This document shows, one piece after another, positions 34,262 through 43,368 of a stretch of DNA of 64,000 nucleotides. The DNA lies in the NCBI RefSeq assembly GCF_013409345.1, contig NZ_JACCBB010000001.1:1240001-1304000 (forward strand), read 5' to 3'. Within the stretch, counting starts at the first letter, position 1; each line of letters opens with the position of its first letter. Both the position numbers and the translations under genes were made by a program. The notes under the pieces were generated by a model that was not told the origin of the DNA, did no database searches, and was given only the letters and a program-made list of their open reading frames with translations. The stretch comes from Kineococcus aurantiacus (GTDB taxonomy: Bacteria > Actinomycetota > Actinomycetes > Actinomycetales > Kineococcaceae).

Positions 34262-35251
34262 TCAGCCCTTGACCGCGCCGACGAGGATGCCCTTCGTGAA
34301 GTAGCGCGCCACGAACGGGTAGACGAGCAGCAGCGGGACGGTCGCGATGACGATGAGGGAGTACTTCAGCAGGTTGGCCAGCTGCTGGCGCTCCATCATC
34401 GCGGCGGCGTCGGTGCTGCCGCCGGAGGTGTTGAGGATGAGGATGTTGCGCAGGACGATCTGCAGCGGGGCCAGGTCGGGGTCGCGCAGGTACAGCAGCG
34501 CGTCGAAGTAGGAGTTCCACTGCGCGATGCCGTACATGAGGGCGATGACGGCGATGAGCGGTTTGGCCAGCGGCAGGACGACGGTGAACAGGATGCGCAG
34601 GTCGCTGGCCCCGTCGAGCTGCGCGGCCTCGTGCAGCTCGTCGGGGATGGAGGAGCGCAGGAAGGCGACGGCGATGATGACCTGCCAGACGCCGATGGCC
34701 TGCGGCAGCAGCAGCGCGCCGCGGGTGTCGAGCAGGCCGAGGGCCTGCACGACGAGGTAGGTGGGGATGATGCCGCCGGCGAAGAGCATGGTGAACACGA
34801 CGAACTTGGTGATCGCCTTGCGTCCCCACAGGTCGGGGATGGACAGCGGGTAGGCGATCATGATCGTCAGGGTCACGCTGATGGCCGCGCCGACGACGGT
34901 GTAGAAGAGCGAGTTGAGGAAGCCGGTGACGATCGCCGAGTTGCTCAGGGCCACCTGGTAGCCGCGCAGGCTGAAGTCCACCGGCCACAGGAACACCCGC
35001 CCGGCCGAGACGGCCGCCGGGGAGCTGAGGGAGCTGGCGAGGATGTACAGCAGCGGCACCAGGACCACGACGAGCGCGGTGACCAGCAGGACGTAGACCC
35101 CCACCATGAACACGCGGTCGACCGCGGGGTCCTTCACCTGCCGCGCCCGGCGCACCTGGCCCGAGGACCGCCCCGGCCGGCCCGCGGACCGCTGCCGGGT
35201 CGGGGACGTCCCGGGCGTCCCGGACGTCGAGGACCGCGTCGTCCCGCTCAC
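34262..35251 (-). CDS. Carbohydrate ABC transporter permease (CUT1, YtcP/LplC-like)
   Basis: 329 aa from GTG at 35251, overlapping the first permease's stop. A hydrophilic, Arg/Ser/Thr-rich tail of about 45 residues is followed by six membrane helices. VFMVGVYVLLVTALVVVLVPLLYILASSLSSPAAVSAGRVFLWPVDFSLRGY and ILVGAVKG at the end are typical of YtcP/LplC. The EAA loop (HEAAQLDGASDLRILFTVVLPLAKP) contacts an ATPase. It is the second half of the channel. No ATP-binding gene is in this operon. Confidence 0.92.
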   Translation of the reverse strand: MSGTTRSSTSGTPGTSPTRQRSAGRPGRSSGQVRRARQVKDPAVDRVFMVGVYVLLVTALVVVLVPLLYILASSLSSPAAVSAGRVFLWPVDFSLRGYQVALSNSAIVTGFLNSLFYTVVGAAISVTLTIMIAYPLSIPDLWGRKAITKFVVFTMLFAGGIIPTYLVVQALGLLDTRGALLLPQAIGVWQVIIAVAFLRSSIPDELHEAAQLDGASDLRILFTVVLPLAKPLIAVIALMYGIAQWNSYFDALLYLRDPDLAPLQIVLRNILILNTSGGSTDAAAMMERQQLANLLKYSLIVIATVPLLLVYPFVARYFTKGILVGAVKG

Positions 35252-36216
35252 CACAGACCACTCCCGGTGACTCGTCTGGCGACCCGGTTGACCGTCACCA
35301 GCAGCACGAGGTTGATGGCGGAGTTGAACAGGCCGATGGCACTGGCGAGGCTGAAGTCGGCGTTGATGAGGCCGACCTTGTACGTGTAGGTCGCGATGAC
35401 TTCCGACTGCGACAGGTTCAGCGGGTTCTGCAGCAGGAAGGCCTTCTCGAAGCCCAGCGACATGACGTTGCCGACGCCGAGGATGAGGATGATCACGGCG
35501 GTGGGCGCGATGCCGGGCAGGTCGACGGCGATGATCTTCTGCAGCCGGTTGGCCCCGTCGACCCGGGCCGCCTCGTAGAGCGTGGGGTCGATGCCGGCCA
35601 GGGCGGCGAGGTAGATGACCGCCGAGTACCCGGCCGTCTGCCACACGTCGGTCCAGACGTAGACGTGCCGGAAGGCGTTCGGGTCGCCCAGCACGTTGGG
35701 CTGGTCGGCGCCGAAGAAGCCGAAGACGTCCGAGAGCAGCCCGATGCGCGGGGAGAGCACGAGGATCGTCATCGAGACGATGATCACCGTGGAGATGAAG
35801 AACGGCGCGTAGGTGACGAGCTGGACGGTGCGGGCGAAGAAGCGCAGCCGCACCTCGTTGATGGCCAGCGCCAGGACGATCGGCACCGGGAAGCCGGCCA
35901 GCACGGCGTAGACCGACAGGATGAACGTGTTGGAGACGATGCGGCCGAAGACCGGGTTGTCGAAGAAGCGCTGGAAGTTGGCCAGGCCGACCCAGTCGCT
36001 GCCCCAGATGCCGTCGACGACGTTGTACTGCTTGAAGGCGATGACGGCGTTGACCATCGGGACGTACTTGAAGACGACGAACCACAGCAGCGGCACGGCG
36101 AGCATGACGTAGAGCTGCCAGTGCCGGCGCAGGCTGCGCCGGGCCGCCGAGCGGCCGCGGGTGCCGGTGTCCGCCGCGCGGGCGACCGCCGTCGGCCGCA
36201 GCGGGGTCAGCGCCAC
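35248..36216 (-). CDS. Carbohydrate ABC transporter permease (CUT1, LplB-like)
   Basis: 322 aa from GTG at 36216. Six membrane helices with LplB landmarks: HWQLYVMLAVPLLWFVVFKYVPMVNAVIAFKQYN, WVGLANFQRFFDNPVFGRIVSNTF, then the EAA loop YEAARVDGANRLQKIIAVDLPGIAPTAV and VISLGFEKAFLLQNPLNLSQSEVIATYTYKVGL-like text near the end. It is the first gene of the importer and fucosidase operon. A palindromic CTGATCA-type site lies 25-41 bp upstream of its start, a position suited to repression by the cluster's GntR protein. Confidence 0.92.
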   Translation of the reverse strand: MALTPLRPTAVARAADTGTRGRSAARRSLRRHWQLYVMLAVPLLWFVVFKYVPMVNAVIAFKQYNVVDGIWGSDWVGLANFQRFFDNPVFGRIVSNTFILSVYAVLAGFPVPIVLALAINEVRLRFFARTVQLVTYAPFFISTVIIVSMTILVLSPRIGLLSDVFGFFGADQPNVLGDPNAFRHVYVWTDVWQTAGYSAVIYLAALAGIDPTLYEAARVDGANRLQKIIAVDLPGIAPTAVIILILGVGNVMSLGFEKAFLLQNPLNLSQSEVIATYTYKVGLINADFSLASAIGLFNSAINLVLLVTVNRVARRVTGSGLW

Positions 36217-36479
36217 GGACGACCCCTGCCGTCGCCGTCAGTCATCTGATCAATGACCTGACGTCGCCATCGGGAGGGGGCGGCTCGCCGAACCCTCTCG
36301 ACGCTTCGGCCCGCCACGAGCACGAACACTGTGCCTCCTCGTTGAGTGCAGCAGGGGGTGGTGTGTTCGCCGACGCTATTCGTCTGATGTTTGGGGTGTC
36401 AACCCGTCTCCGCGACGGTGACCGGGGAGATCGGGCGGGCGCGCGGGAACGCCCCCGCGGCGCACCGGGCGGTGAGGGG
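36217..36479. other. Upstream region of the fucoside importer with candidate operator sites
   Basis: About 260 bp between the divergent importer operon and the end of the antiporter gene. It holds GTCATCTGATCAATGAC (36241-36257), an imperfect palindrome around TGATCA with GTCAT/ATGAC ends, and CGTCTGATGT (36381-36390). Both share CTGAT with the perfect palindrome at 26595-26609. No gene was seen in it. A promoter for the importer should lie here. Confidence 0.5.
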
Positions 36480-37664
36480 TCAGCGGGCGGTGGTGGCCGC
36501 GCGCTCGCGCTGCCGGCGGACCCAGGCCCGCGCCCAGGGGTCGGCGAAGCGCGCCAGCACCGGCCCCAGGACGGCCATGGCCAGGACGTAGGCGGCGGCG
36601 AGCGCCGCGAGCCGGGCGTCGACCCCGGCGGCCGTGGCCAGGCCCGCGATGACGATGGAGAACTCCCCGCGCGGGATGAGCGCGGCGCCGGCGCGGACGC
36701 GGCCGGGGACGGCGATGCCGGCCCGCTTCGCCGCGACCCAGCCGGTGACGAGCTTGGTGAGGACGCCGACGACGACGAGGCCCAGCGCGGGCAGCAGCAC
36801 CGGCGGCAGCGAGCCGGGGTCGGTGGACAGGCCGAAGGAGACGAAGAAGACGGCCGCGAACAGGTCGCGCAGCGGTTCGAGGCGGTGGTGGGTCTCCTCC
36901 TCCAGGTCGCTGGCGAGGCTGATGCCCAGCAGGAACGCCCCGACGGCGGCGGAGACGTGGAGCCGCTCGGCGACCCCGGCGACCAGGAGGGCCAGGCCCA
37001 GGACGCGCAGCAGCGTGACCTCGCTGGACCCGGCGGAGACGAACTTCGACACGAAGCGCCCCCAGCGCAGGGCCACGACGAGGGCCACGGCGAGGCAGGC
37101 CAGGGCGATGAGGACCGACCCGGTGGCCTCCCAGACCCCCGAGGCGGCCAGGACCGCGGTGAGGATCGGCAGGTAGACCGCCATGCCGAGGTCCTCCAGG
37201 ACGAGGATGCCCAGGACGGAGGGGGTCTCGCGGTTGCCCAGCCGGCCCAGGTCGGCGAGCACCTTGGCCACGATGCCGGAGGAGCTGACGGCGGTGATGC
37301 CGAACATCGCCAGGGCGCCGACGGGCCCGAAGCCCAGCAGGAGCCCGGCGGCGGCGCCGGGCAGGCCGTTGAGGAACAGGTCGAGCACCCCGACGGGGGC
37401 CTGCCGGCGCAGGTTGCCCAGCAGGTCGCCGGCGGAGTACTCCAGCCCCAGCAGCAGCAGGAGCATGACGACGCCGATCTCGGAGGCCGCCTCGAGGAAG
37501 CCCTCGGGGGCGTTCAGCGGGACGACGCCGCCGGCGCCGAACGCGAGGCCGGCGAGCAGGTAGAGCGGCACCGGGGAGATCCCCAGGCGCCCGGCGAGGC
37601 GACCGACGAGACCGAGCCCGAAGATGATCGCACCGAGCTCGATGAGCAGAGCAGCGGTGTGCAC
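36480..37664 (-). CDS. Cation:proton antiporter, CPA2 family (KhtU-like)
   Basis: 394 aa, about 11-12 membrane helices, from a GTG start at 37664. The CPA2 fold shows LGLVGRLAGRLGISPVPLYLLAGLAFG, MLLLLLGLEYS, ALAMFGITAVSSSGIVAKVLADLGRL, a LVLEDLGMAVYLPILTAVL unwound-helix region with acidic residues, and AALIPRGEFSIVIAGLA. It exchanges K+ (or Na+) for protons. The next gene encodes a free TrkA-C regulatory protein, the arrangement of Bacillus KhtTU, so it is probably a K+/H+ antiporter whose activity is gated by the partner. Confidence 0.88.
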   Translation of the reverse strand: MHTAALLIELGAIIFGLGLVGRLAGRLGISPVPLYLLAGLAFGAGGVVPLNAPEGFLEAASEIGVVMLLLLLGLEYSAGDLLGNLRRQAPVGVLDLFLNGLPGAAAGLLLGFGPVGALAMFGITAVSSSGIVAKVLADLGRLGNRETPSVLGILVLEDLGMAVYLPILTAVLAASGVWEATGSVLIALACLAVALVVALRWGRFVSKFVSAGSSEVTLLRVLGLALLVAGVAERLHVSAAVGAFLLGISLASDLEEETHHRLEPLRDLFAAVFFVSFGLSTDPGSLPPVLLPALGLVVVGVLTKLVTGWVAAKRAGIAVPGRVRAGAALIPRGEFSIVIAGLATAAGVDARLAALAAAYVLAMAVLGPVLARFADPWARAWVRRQRERAATTAR

Positions 37665-37695
37665 CTGTCGAGTTCCGTCCTTCCGTCAGCGGGCG

Positions 37696-38178
37696 TCAGC
37701 CGTGGGCGAGCAGCTCGGCGGTGGCGCGCACGCCCTCCTGGGTGCCCACGACGACGATCTTGTCACCGGAGCGGAACCGCTGGGACGGCGCGGGCGAGGG
37801 GACGACCTCGCCGTTGCGCACGAGGGCCACGACGGAGGCCCCGGTGCGGCTGCGGACGGCGGCGTCGGCCAGGGTCCGGCCGACGAACGGCGAGCCGTCC
37901 TCGAGGTAGATGCCCTCGGTGGCCAGGCCCTCGATCTGCTCGCGCAGGCGGGCCAGCCGCTCGATGACGCGCGGCTGCCCGAGCAGCTCGGCGAGCACCT
38001 CGGCCTCGTCGCCGTCGAGGTCGACGACGGCGTGGCAGGCGTCGGGGTCGTCTTGGGAGTAGACGAGCAGCTCCCGCTCGCCGCCGCGGGTCGAGATGAC
38101 GCCGATGCGGCGGCCGCGGGCGGTGGTGAAGTCGTGCCGCAGCCCCACGCCGGGCAGCTTGGTCTCTTCCAGGTCCAC
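37696..38178 (-). CDS. TrkA-C domain regulator of the antiporter (KhtT-like)
   Basis: 160 aa from GTG at 38178; the frame is open further upstream, but no good start is there. The N-terminal part (LEETKLPGVGLRHDFTTARGRRIGVISTRGGERELLVY) and the C-terminal RCK_C domain (GLATEGIYLEDGSPFVGRTLADAAVRSRTGASVVALVRNGEVVPSPAPSQRFRSGDKIVVVGTQEGV) match KhtT/YhaT. RCK_C domains bind small ligands, in several cases cyclic di-AMP, to open the antiporter. It lies 31 bp before the antiporter gene on the same strand and is the first gene of the pair. Confidence 0.87.
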   Translation of the reverse strand: MDLEETKLPGVGLRHDFTTARGRRIGVISTRGGERELLVYSQDDPDACHAVVDLDGDEAEVLAELLGQPRVIERLARLREQIEGLATEGIYLEDGSPFVGRTLADAAVRSRTGASVVALVRNGEVVPSPAPSQRFRSGDKIVVVGTQEGVRATAELLAHG

Positions 38179-38307
38179 AGGGATCAGTGTCCTCCACGTT
38201 CGGGGGAGCCGACGACCAGGGCGCCAGCTGTCCCCCGGACGCCGCACCCGCGCGGCGTCCCACGGTGTGCAACACCGCGCGGGCCCGCCGACATCCCGGC
38301 GACACCC

Positions 38308-38336
38308 TTGCCGCATCCCCGATCGTCGTGCATAGT
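38308..38336 (+). promoter_or_regulatory. Candidate promoter of the sugar ATPase gene
   Basis: TTGCCG (38308-38313), 17-bp spacer, CATAGT (38331-38336), about 110 bp before the start at 38450. A long leader without another clear feature follows. Confidence 0.5.
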
Positions 38337-38449
38337 CCGGGGGACCGCGCGCAACGGTGCAGCGATGCAGTGGTGCGGTGGACAACTGAAGACACCCATT
38401 CCACGACGGATCGTCCGGCACGTACCTGCCGGTGGAAGGACACACGACG

Positions 38450-39526
<1,077 letters not shown>

Positions 39527-39555
39527 CGCGCCGATCGTCGTCCTGACCGTCCGAG

Positions 39556-39596
39556 CGAGAGGGTCGTCACTCCCCCCGGGAGTGGCGGCCCTCTCG
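39556..39596 (+). terminator. Hairpin terminator after the sugar ATPase gene
   Basis: CGAGAGGGTCGTCACTCCC and GGGAGTGGCGGCCCTCTCG form a stem of about 19 bp with two or three mismatches and a CCC loop, 30 bp after the stop, followed by TCGTCCCC. Confidence 0.75.
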
Positions 39597-39622
39597 TCGT
39601 CCCCGCCTGAGAGGATGGGCGC

Positions 39623-40888
39623 GTGAGCACCGAGACGGCGGCGTCGCTGCAGATCACCGCGGCGCGCCCCTACCCCCAGCTCCTCGACCTGCCGTGGGAC
39701 ATCCCCCTGGAGGAGTGGCCGCAGGAGCACCTGGCCGCGCTGCCGCGAGGCATCTCCCGGCACGTCGTCCGGTTCGTGAAGCTGGGCAACCGGGTGCTGG
39801 CGGTCAAGGAGACGAACGCGCCGATCGCGCACCGCGAGTACCGGATGCTGCGGCTGCTGAACCGGCTCGAGGTGCCGTCGGTGGCGCCCGTGGCGGTCAT
39901 CACCGGCCGCGTCGACCGCCACGGCGAACCGCTGAACGCGGTGCTCGTCACGCGCCACCTGCAGTACTCGCTGCCCTACCGCGCGCTGTACAGCCAGATG
40001 CTGCGCCCGGACACCGCCAAGCGGGCCGTCGACGCGCTGGCCGTGCTGCTCGTGAAGCTGCACCTGACGGGTTTCTACTGGGGCGACGTGTCGCTGTCGA
40101 ACGCGCTGTTCCGGCGCGACGCGGGGGCCTTCGCGGCGTACCTCGTCGACGCCGAGACCGGCGAGCTGTACGACGAGCTGTCCACGGGGCAGCGGGCGTA
40201 CGACCTGGACCTGGCCCGCACCAACATCGCGGGCGAGCTCATGGACGTCGTGGCCTCCGAGGCCCTCGACGCCGACATGGACGAGGTCCTCGCGATCGCG
40301 GACCGCATCGTCTCCCGGTACGAGGCGCTGTGGGTGGAGCTGACGGAGCCGGAGTCCTTCGAGCGGGGTGAGCGCTGGCGCGTCGAGGCCCGCATCCGGC
40401 GCCTGAACGACCTGGGGTTCGACGTCGGCGAGCTGGCCATCACCACCGACATCGACGGCACGACGGTCCGCATCGAGCCGAAGGTCGTCGACGCCGGTCA
40501 CCACTCCCGGCGCCTGCTCCGGCTGACGGGCCTGGACGCGGAGGAGAACCAGGCGCGCCGGCTGCTCAACGACCTGGACTCCTACACCGCGGCGAAGGAC
40601 CGGCAGGGCGAGGACGAGGAGATCGTCGCGCACGACTGGGTCGCGGACGTGTTCGAACCCGTGCAGCGGGCGGTGCCCCGCGAGCTGCGCGGCCGCATGG
40701 AGGCCGCGGAACTGTTCCACGAGGTGCTCGAGCACCGGTGGTACCTGTCCGAGAAGGCCAGCCGTGACGTGGGGCTGGAGGAGGCGGTGCACTCCTACGT
40801 CACCGGCGTGCTGCCGGGCAAACCCGACGAGCGAGCCGTGCTCGGCGTCGACACCCAGGCGATCCGCGTGATCGCCGACGACGACTGA
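39623..40888 (+). CDS. DUF4032 domain protein with kinase-like fold
   Basis: 421 aa from GTG at 39623. The N-terminal two thirds resemble a protein/small-molecule kinase fold: RFVKLGNRVLAVKETN (likely nucleotide-binding Lys), EYRMLRLLNRLEVPSVAPVAVITGR, LHLTGFYWGDVSLSNALFRRD (catalytic-loop-like G-D-x-S-x-x-N) and AYLVDAETGEL (metal-binding Asp, DFG-like). The C-terminal part fits DUF4032 (DLGFDVGELAITTDIDG, EHRWYLSEKASRDVGLEEAVHSYVTGVLPG), a domain found mainly in actinomycetes. No biochemical role is established to my knowledge. It is followed 19 nt later by an SDR gene in the same direction. Confidence 0.8.
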   Translation: MSTETAASLQITAARPYPQLLDLPWDIPLEEWPQEHLAALPRGISRHVVRFVKLGNRVLAVKETNAPIAHREYRMLRLLNRLEVPSVAPVAVITGRVDRHGEPLNAVLVTRHLQYSLPYRALYSQMLRPDTAKRAVDALAVLLVKLHLTGFYWGDVSLSNALFRRDAGAFAAYLVDAETGELYDELSTGQRAYDLDLARTNIAGELMDVVASEALDADMDEVLAIADRIVSRYEALWVELTEPESFERGERWRVEARIRRLNDLGFDVGELAITTDIDGTTVRIEPKVVDAGHHSRRLLRLTGLDAEENQARRLLNDLDSYTAAKDRQGEDEEIVAHDWVADVFEPVQRAVPRELRGRMEAAELFHEVLEHRWYLSEKASRDVGLEEAVHSYVTGVLPGKPDERAVLGVDTQAIRVIADDD

Positions 40889-40907
40889 CGAACCCTGGAG
40901 GACACTG

Positions 40908-41792
40908 GTGTCTGCTGCTCAACCCCGCGTCGCGCTGACCGGGGCGGCCGGCAAGCTCGGCCGCGTGGTCCTGCGCGACCTGCTCGACCACGGCTGGTCG
41001 GTGCTGGCCCTGGACCAGACCCCGCCGCCCGGCCTGAGCGACCGCGACGACGCGCAGTTCGTGCGGATCGACCTGTCCGACCACGGCCAGGTCACCGAGG
41101 CGCTGACGGGGCGGATCGAGGAGCGCGGGGGCCCCTTCGACGCCGTCGTCCACCTGGCCGCGATCCCGGCGCCGGGGCTGGCCCCGAACGCGACGACGTT
41201 CCGGAACAACTCCGCGGCGACGTGGAACGTCTTCGACGCCGCGCGCGCGGCGGGGATCAAGCAGGTGGTGTGGGCCTCCAGCGAGACGGTGCTGGGCCTG
41301 CCCTTCGAGGCCGCTCCCCCGCCGTACGCGCCGCTGGACGAGGAGTACGCGGTCCGGCCGGAGTCGACGTACTCGCTGGTGAAGTCCCTCGAGGAGGAGA
41401 TGGCCCGGCACTTCTGCCGCTGGGTGCCCGACCTGACGATGACGGGGCTGCGGTTCTCGAACGTCATGCACGTCGAGGACTACGCGAGGTTCCCGTCGTT
41501 CGACGCGGACCCGGCGCTGCGCAAGTGGAACCTGTGGGGCTACGTCGACGCCCGCGACGGCGCGCAGGCCGTGCGGCTGGCGCTGCACCGCGAGGGGCCG
41601 GGTGTCGAGGTGTGCGTCGTGGCGAACGCCGACACGGTGATGACCCGCTCGTCGGCGTCGCTGATGGCGGAGGTGTACCCGGGCGTGGAGGTGCGCAAGG
41701 AGCTCGGCGAGCACGAGACGCTGCTGTCGATCGACAAGGCGCGCCGGGTGCTGGGGTACGAACCCCAGCACTCCTGGCGCGACCACGTGTAG
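40908..41792 (+). CDS. NAD-dependent epimerase/dehydratase family (extended SDR)
   Basis: 294 aa from GTG at 40908 (GGAGGACACTG before it). GAAGKLGRVVL is the NAD(P)-binding loop (G-x-x-G-x-x-G), VVHLAAIPAPG matches the extended SDR pattern, and YSLVK carries the Y-x-x-x-K catalytic pair with the upstream WASSETVLG serine. The C-terminus (WGYVDARDGAQAVRLAL) lines the substrate pocket. The exact sugar or alcohol substrate is unknown. It converges with the MarR gene, whose stop comes 1 nt later. Confidence 0.88.
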   Translation: MSAAQPRVALTGAAGKLGRVVLRDLLDHGWSVLALDQTPPPGLSDRDDAQFVRIDLSDHGQVTEALTGRIEERGGPFDAVVHLAAIPAPGLAPNATTFRNNSAATWNVFDAARAAGIKQVVWASSETVLGLPFEAAPPPYAPLDEEYAVRPESTYSLVKSLEEEMARHFCRWVPDLTMTGLRFSNVMHVEDYARFPSFDADPALRKWNLWGYVDARDGAQAVRLALHREGPGVEVCVVANADTVMTRSSASLMAEVYPGVEVRKELGEHETLLSIDKARRVLGYEPQHSWRDHV

Positions 41793-41793
41793 G

Positions 41794-42294
41794 TCAGACC
41801 TCGCGGGCCAGGGCGGTCGCGGCGAACTTGGCGTCCGGGTCGAGCACGTCCAGCAGCTTGACCATCACGGCGTCGAGGACGCCGAGGTCGTCCCCGGCCA
41901 GCGGGTCGAAGACGAGTTCGCGGACGCGCTCGACGTGCCCGGGGGCCGAGGCGACGACCTTGTCGTAGCCGGCGTCGGTGAGGACGGCGACCTGCCCGCG
42001 GCCGTCGTTGGGGCTCTTCTCCCGGCGGACCCAGCCGTCCTTCTCCAGCCGAGACACGACGTGCGAGATGCGCGACGGGCTGGCGTTGGAGCGGGCCCCG
42101 AGCTCGCTCATGCGCAGGCTGCGGGTGGGTTCCTCCGAGAGCATGGCCAGGGTCAAGTAGGCCGTCTTGGTGAGGTCGGCGTCGCGCTGGAGCTGGGCGT
42201 CCAGCGCGGCCGGGAGGAGTTCCATCAGCGCGCTGAGCCGCAGCCAGACCCGGCGCTCGTCGGGGTTCAGCCAGCGGGGAGTCTGCTCGGTCAT
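41794..42294 (-). CDS. MarR family transcriptional regulator
   Basis: 166 aa from ATG at 42294; the frame is open 36 nt further up to an in-frame ATG within the operator, but this start fits the family length. The winged helix has LTKTAYLTLAMLSEEPTRSLRMSELGARSNASPSRISHVVSRLEKDGWVRREKSPNDGRGQVAVLTDAG, with the D-x-R wing loop typical of MarR. It is preceded by a perfect 9-bp-arm palindrome, so it probably represses itself. The frameshifted methyltransferase gene lies just upstream on the same strand. Confidence 0.92.
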   Translation of the reverse strand: MTEQTPRWLNPDERRVWLRLSALMELLPAALDAQLQRDADLTKTAYLTLAMLSEEPTRSLRMSELGARSNASPSRISHVVSRLEKDGWVRREKSPNDGRGQVAVLTDAGYDKVVASAPGHVERVRELVFDPLAGDDLGVLDAVMVKLLDVLDPDAKFAATALAREV

Positions 42295-42310
42295 CCGCGC
42301 AGCGTACCAT

Positions 42311-42330
42311 GTGTTTGAAGATTCAAACAC
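42311..42330. promoter_or_regulatory. Candidate MarR operator (GTGTTTGAAGATTCAAACAC)
   Basis: A palindrome with two perfect 9-bp arms and a 2-bp centre lies 17 bp before the MarR start and is AT-rich in an otherwise GC-rich setting. Size and position fit a MarR dimer site that overlaps the promoter. Confidence 0.8.
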
Positions 42331-42348
42331 TTTCCCCCGCGAACCCCC

Positions 42349-43219
42349 TCAGGATGTCACACCCGTTCCCGCGGACCGCACCCCGTCCACGCCGACCTCG
42401 GCCGTCAGCAGCAGGTACTCCCAGTCCATCACCCCCTCGTCCGCCCCCGCCCCGCGGGCCAGCGCCACGAGGGCCTCGTCGAGGGCGGCGGTGCGCTGCG
42501 GGTCGTCGGCGACGTTGCGGTAGACGGCGATGGTCGGGCCGTAGTGGCTGCGGAAGTAGTCCCGGAAGGCCTCCGCCCCGCTGAACGCGTCCACCCGCAA
42601 CGACTCCCGCCGGGAGCTCGTGACGCGCGCGCCACCGGCCAGCAAGCCCGGCCACGTGCTGCTCGTCCCCCCAGCGCGGCGCCGGCTGCGCGCCGGGCGG
42701 GGGCGGCGGGGCGAACGGCGCCAGGGTCCGGAACAGCTGACCGATGAAACCCTCCGGGGTCCAGCTCAGCAGCACCAGGCGGCCCCCGGGCCGCACGACG
42801 CGGACCAGCTCGGCCGCCGCGAGCTCGTGGTGGGGGGCGAACATCACCCCGACGCACGAGATCGCCACGTCGAACTCGCCGTCGGCGAACGGCAGGTGCT
42901 CGGCGTCGCCCTCCAGCCACTGCAACCGCAGACCCTCCGCCTCCGCTTGGGCCCGCCCGACGGCCAGCAGCTCGGGGGCCAGGTCGACCGCGACGACCCG
43001 CGCCCCGGTCCGCGCCGCCGGCAGGGACGCGTTGCCCGACCCGGCGGCGACGTCCAGGACGTGGTCGGCGGCGCCGATCCCCGCTTCCCGCACCAGCACC
43101 GGGCCCAGGGCGGCGATCACCTCCCGGGCCAGGGCCGGGTAGTCCCCGGAGGCCCACATGGCGCGGTGCCTGGCCTTCAGCGCCCGGTCGGCGGACTCGT
43201 CGATGTCGGTGACGGTCAT
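42349..43219 (-). pseudogene. Class I SAM methyltransferase, frameshifted near 42645
   Basis: ATG at 43219 starts a normal methyltransferase: LALAREVIAALGPVLV-like helix, DHVLDVAAGSGNASLPAARTGARVVAVDLAPELL (SAM motif I), FDVAISCVGVMFAPHHELAAAELVRVVRPGGRLVLLSWTP. After about 190 residues the frame turns into low-complexity Arg/Gly text. A +1 frame then picks up LAGGARVTSSRRESLRVDAFSGAEAFRDYFRSHYGPTIAVYRN...YLLLTAEVG, the usual C-terminus, and stops at 42349. The shift falls at about 42644-42645, where removing one A on the plus strand (a T on the coding strand) restores GLLAGG. It is either a true disabling mutation or a sequencing error. Confidence 0.8.
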
Positions 43220-43368
43220 GGTGTGCTCCTCGAACGGTGGTCCGGGACCCTCCCGGGGCGGCTCCGTCGCCGCCGCCGCCGAGCCTAGGAACCCCGCCCC
43301 GGACGGCTCCAGTGCACGATCTGTACCGGCTCTGGCCGCCGGCCGCCGCGCGGGCCTACCCTCTCGGC

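Noticed and set aside
30135-35261. A 1708-codon open frame on the minus strand spanning fucosidase, binding protein and permease regions
   Set aside because: Only its C-terminal 797 codons match a protein family (GH95). The rest is Arg/Pro/Gly-rich text in the wrong frame over the binding protein and permease genes, a side effect of the high GC content.
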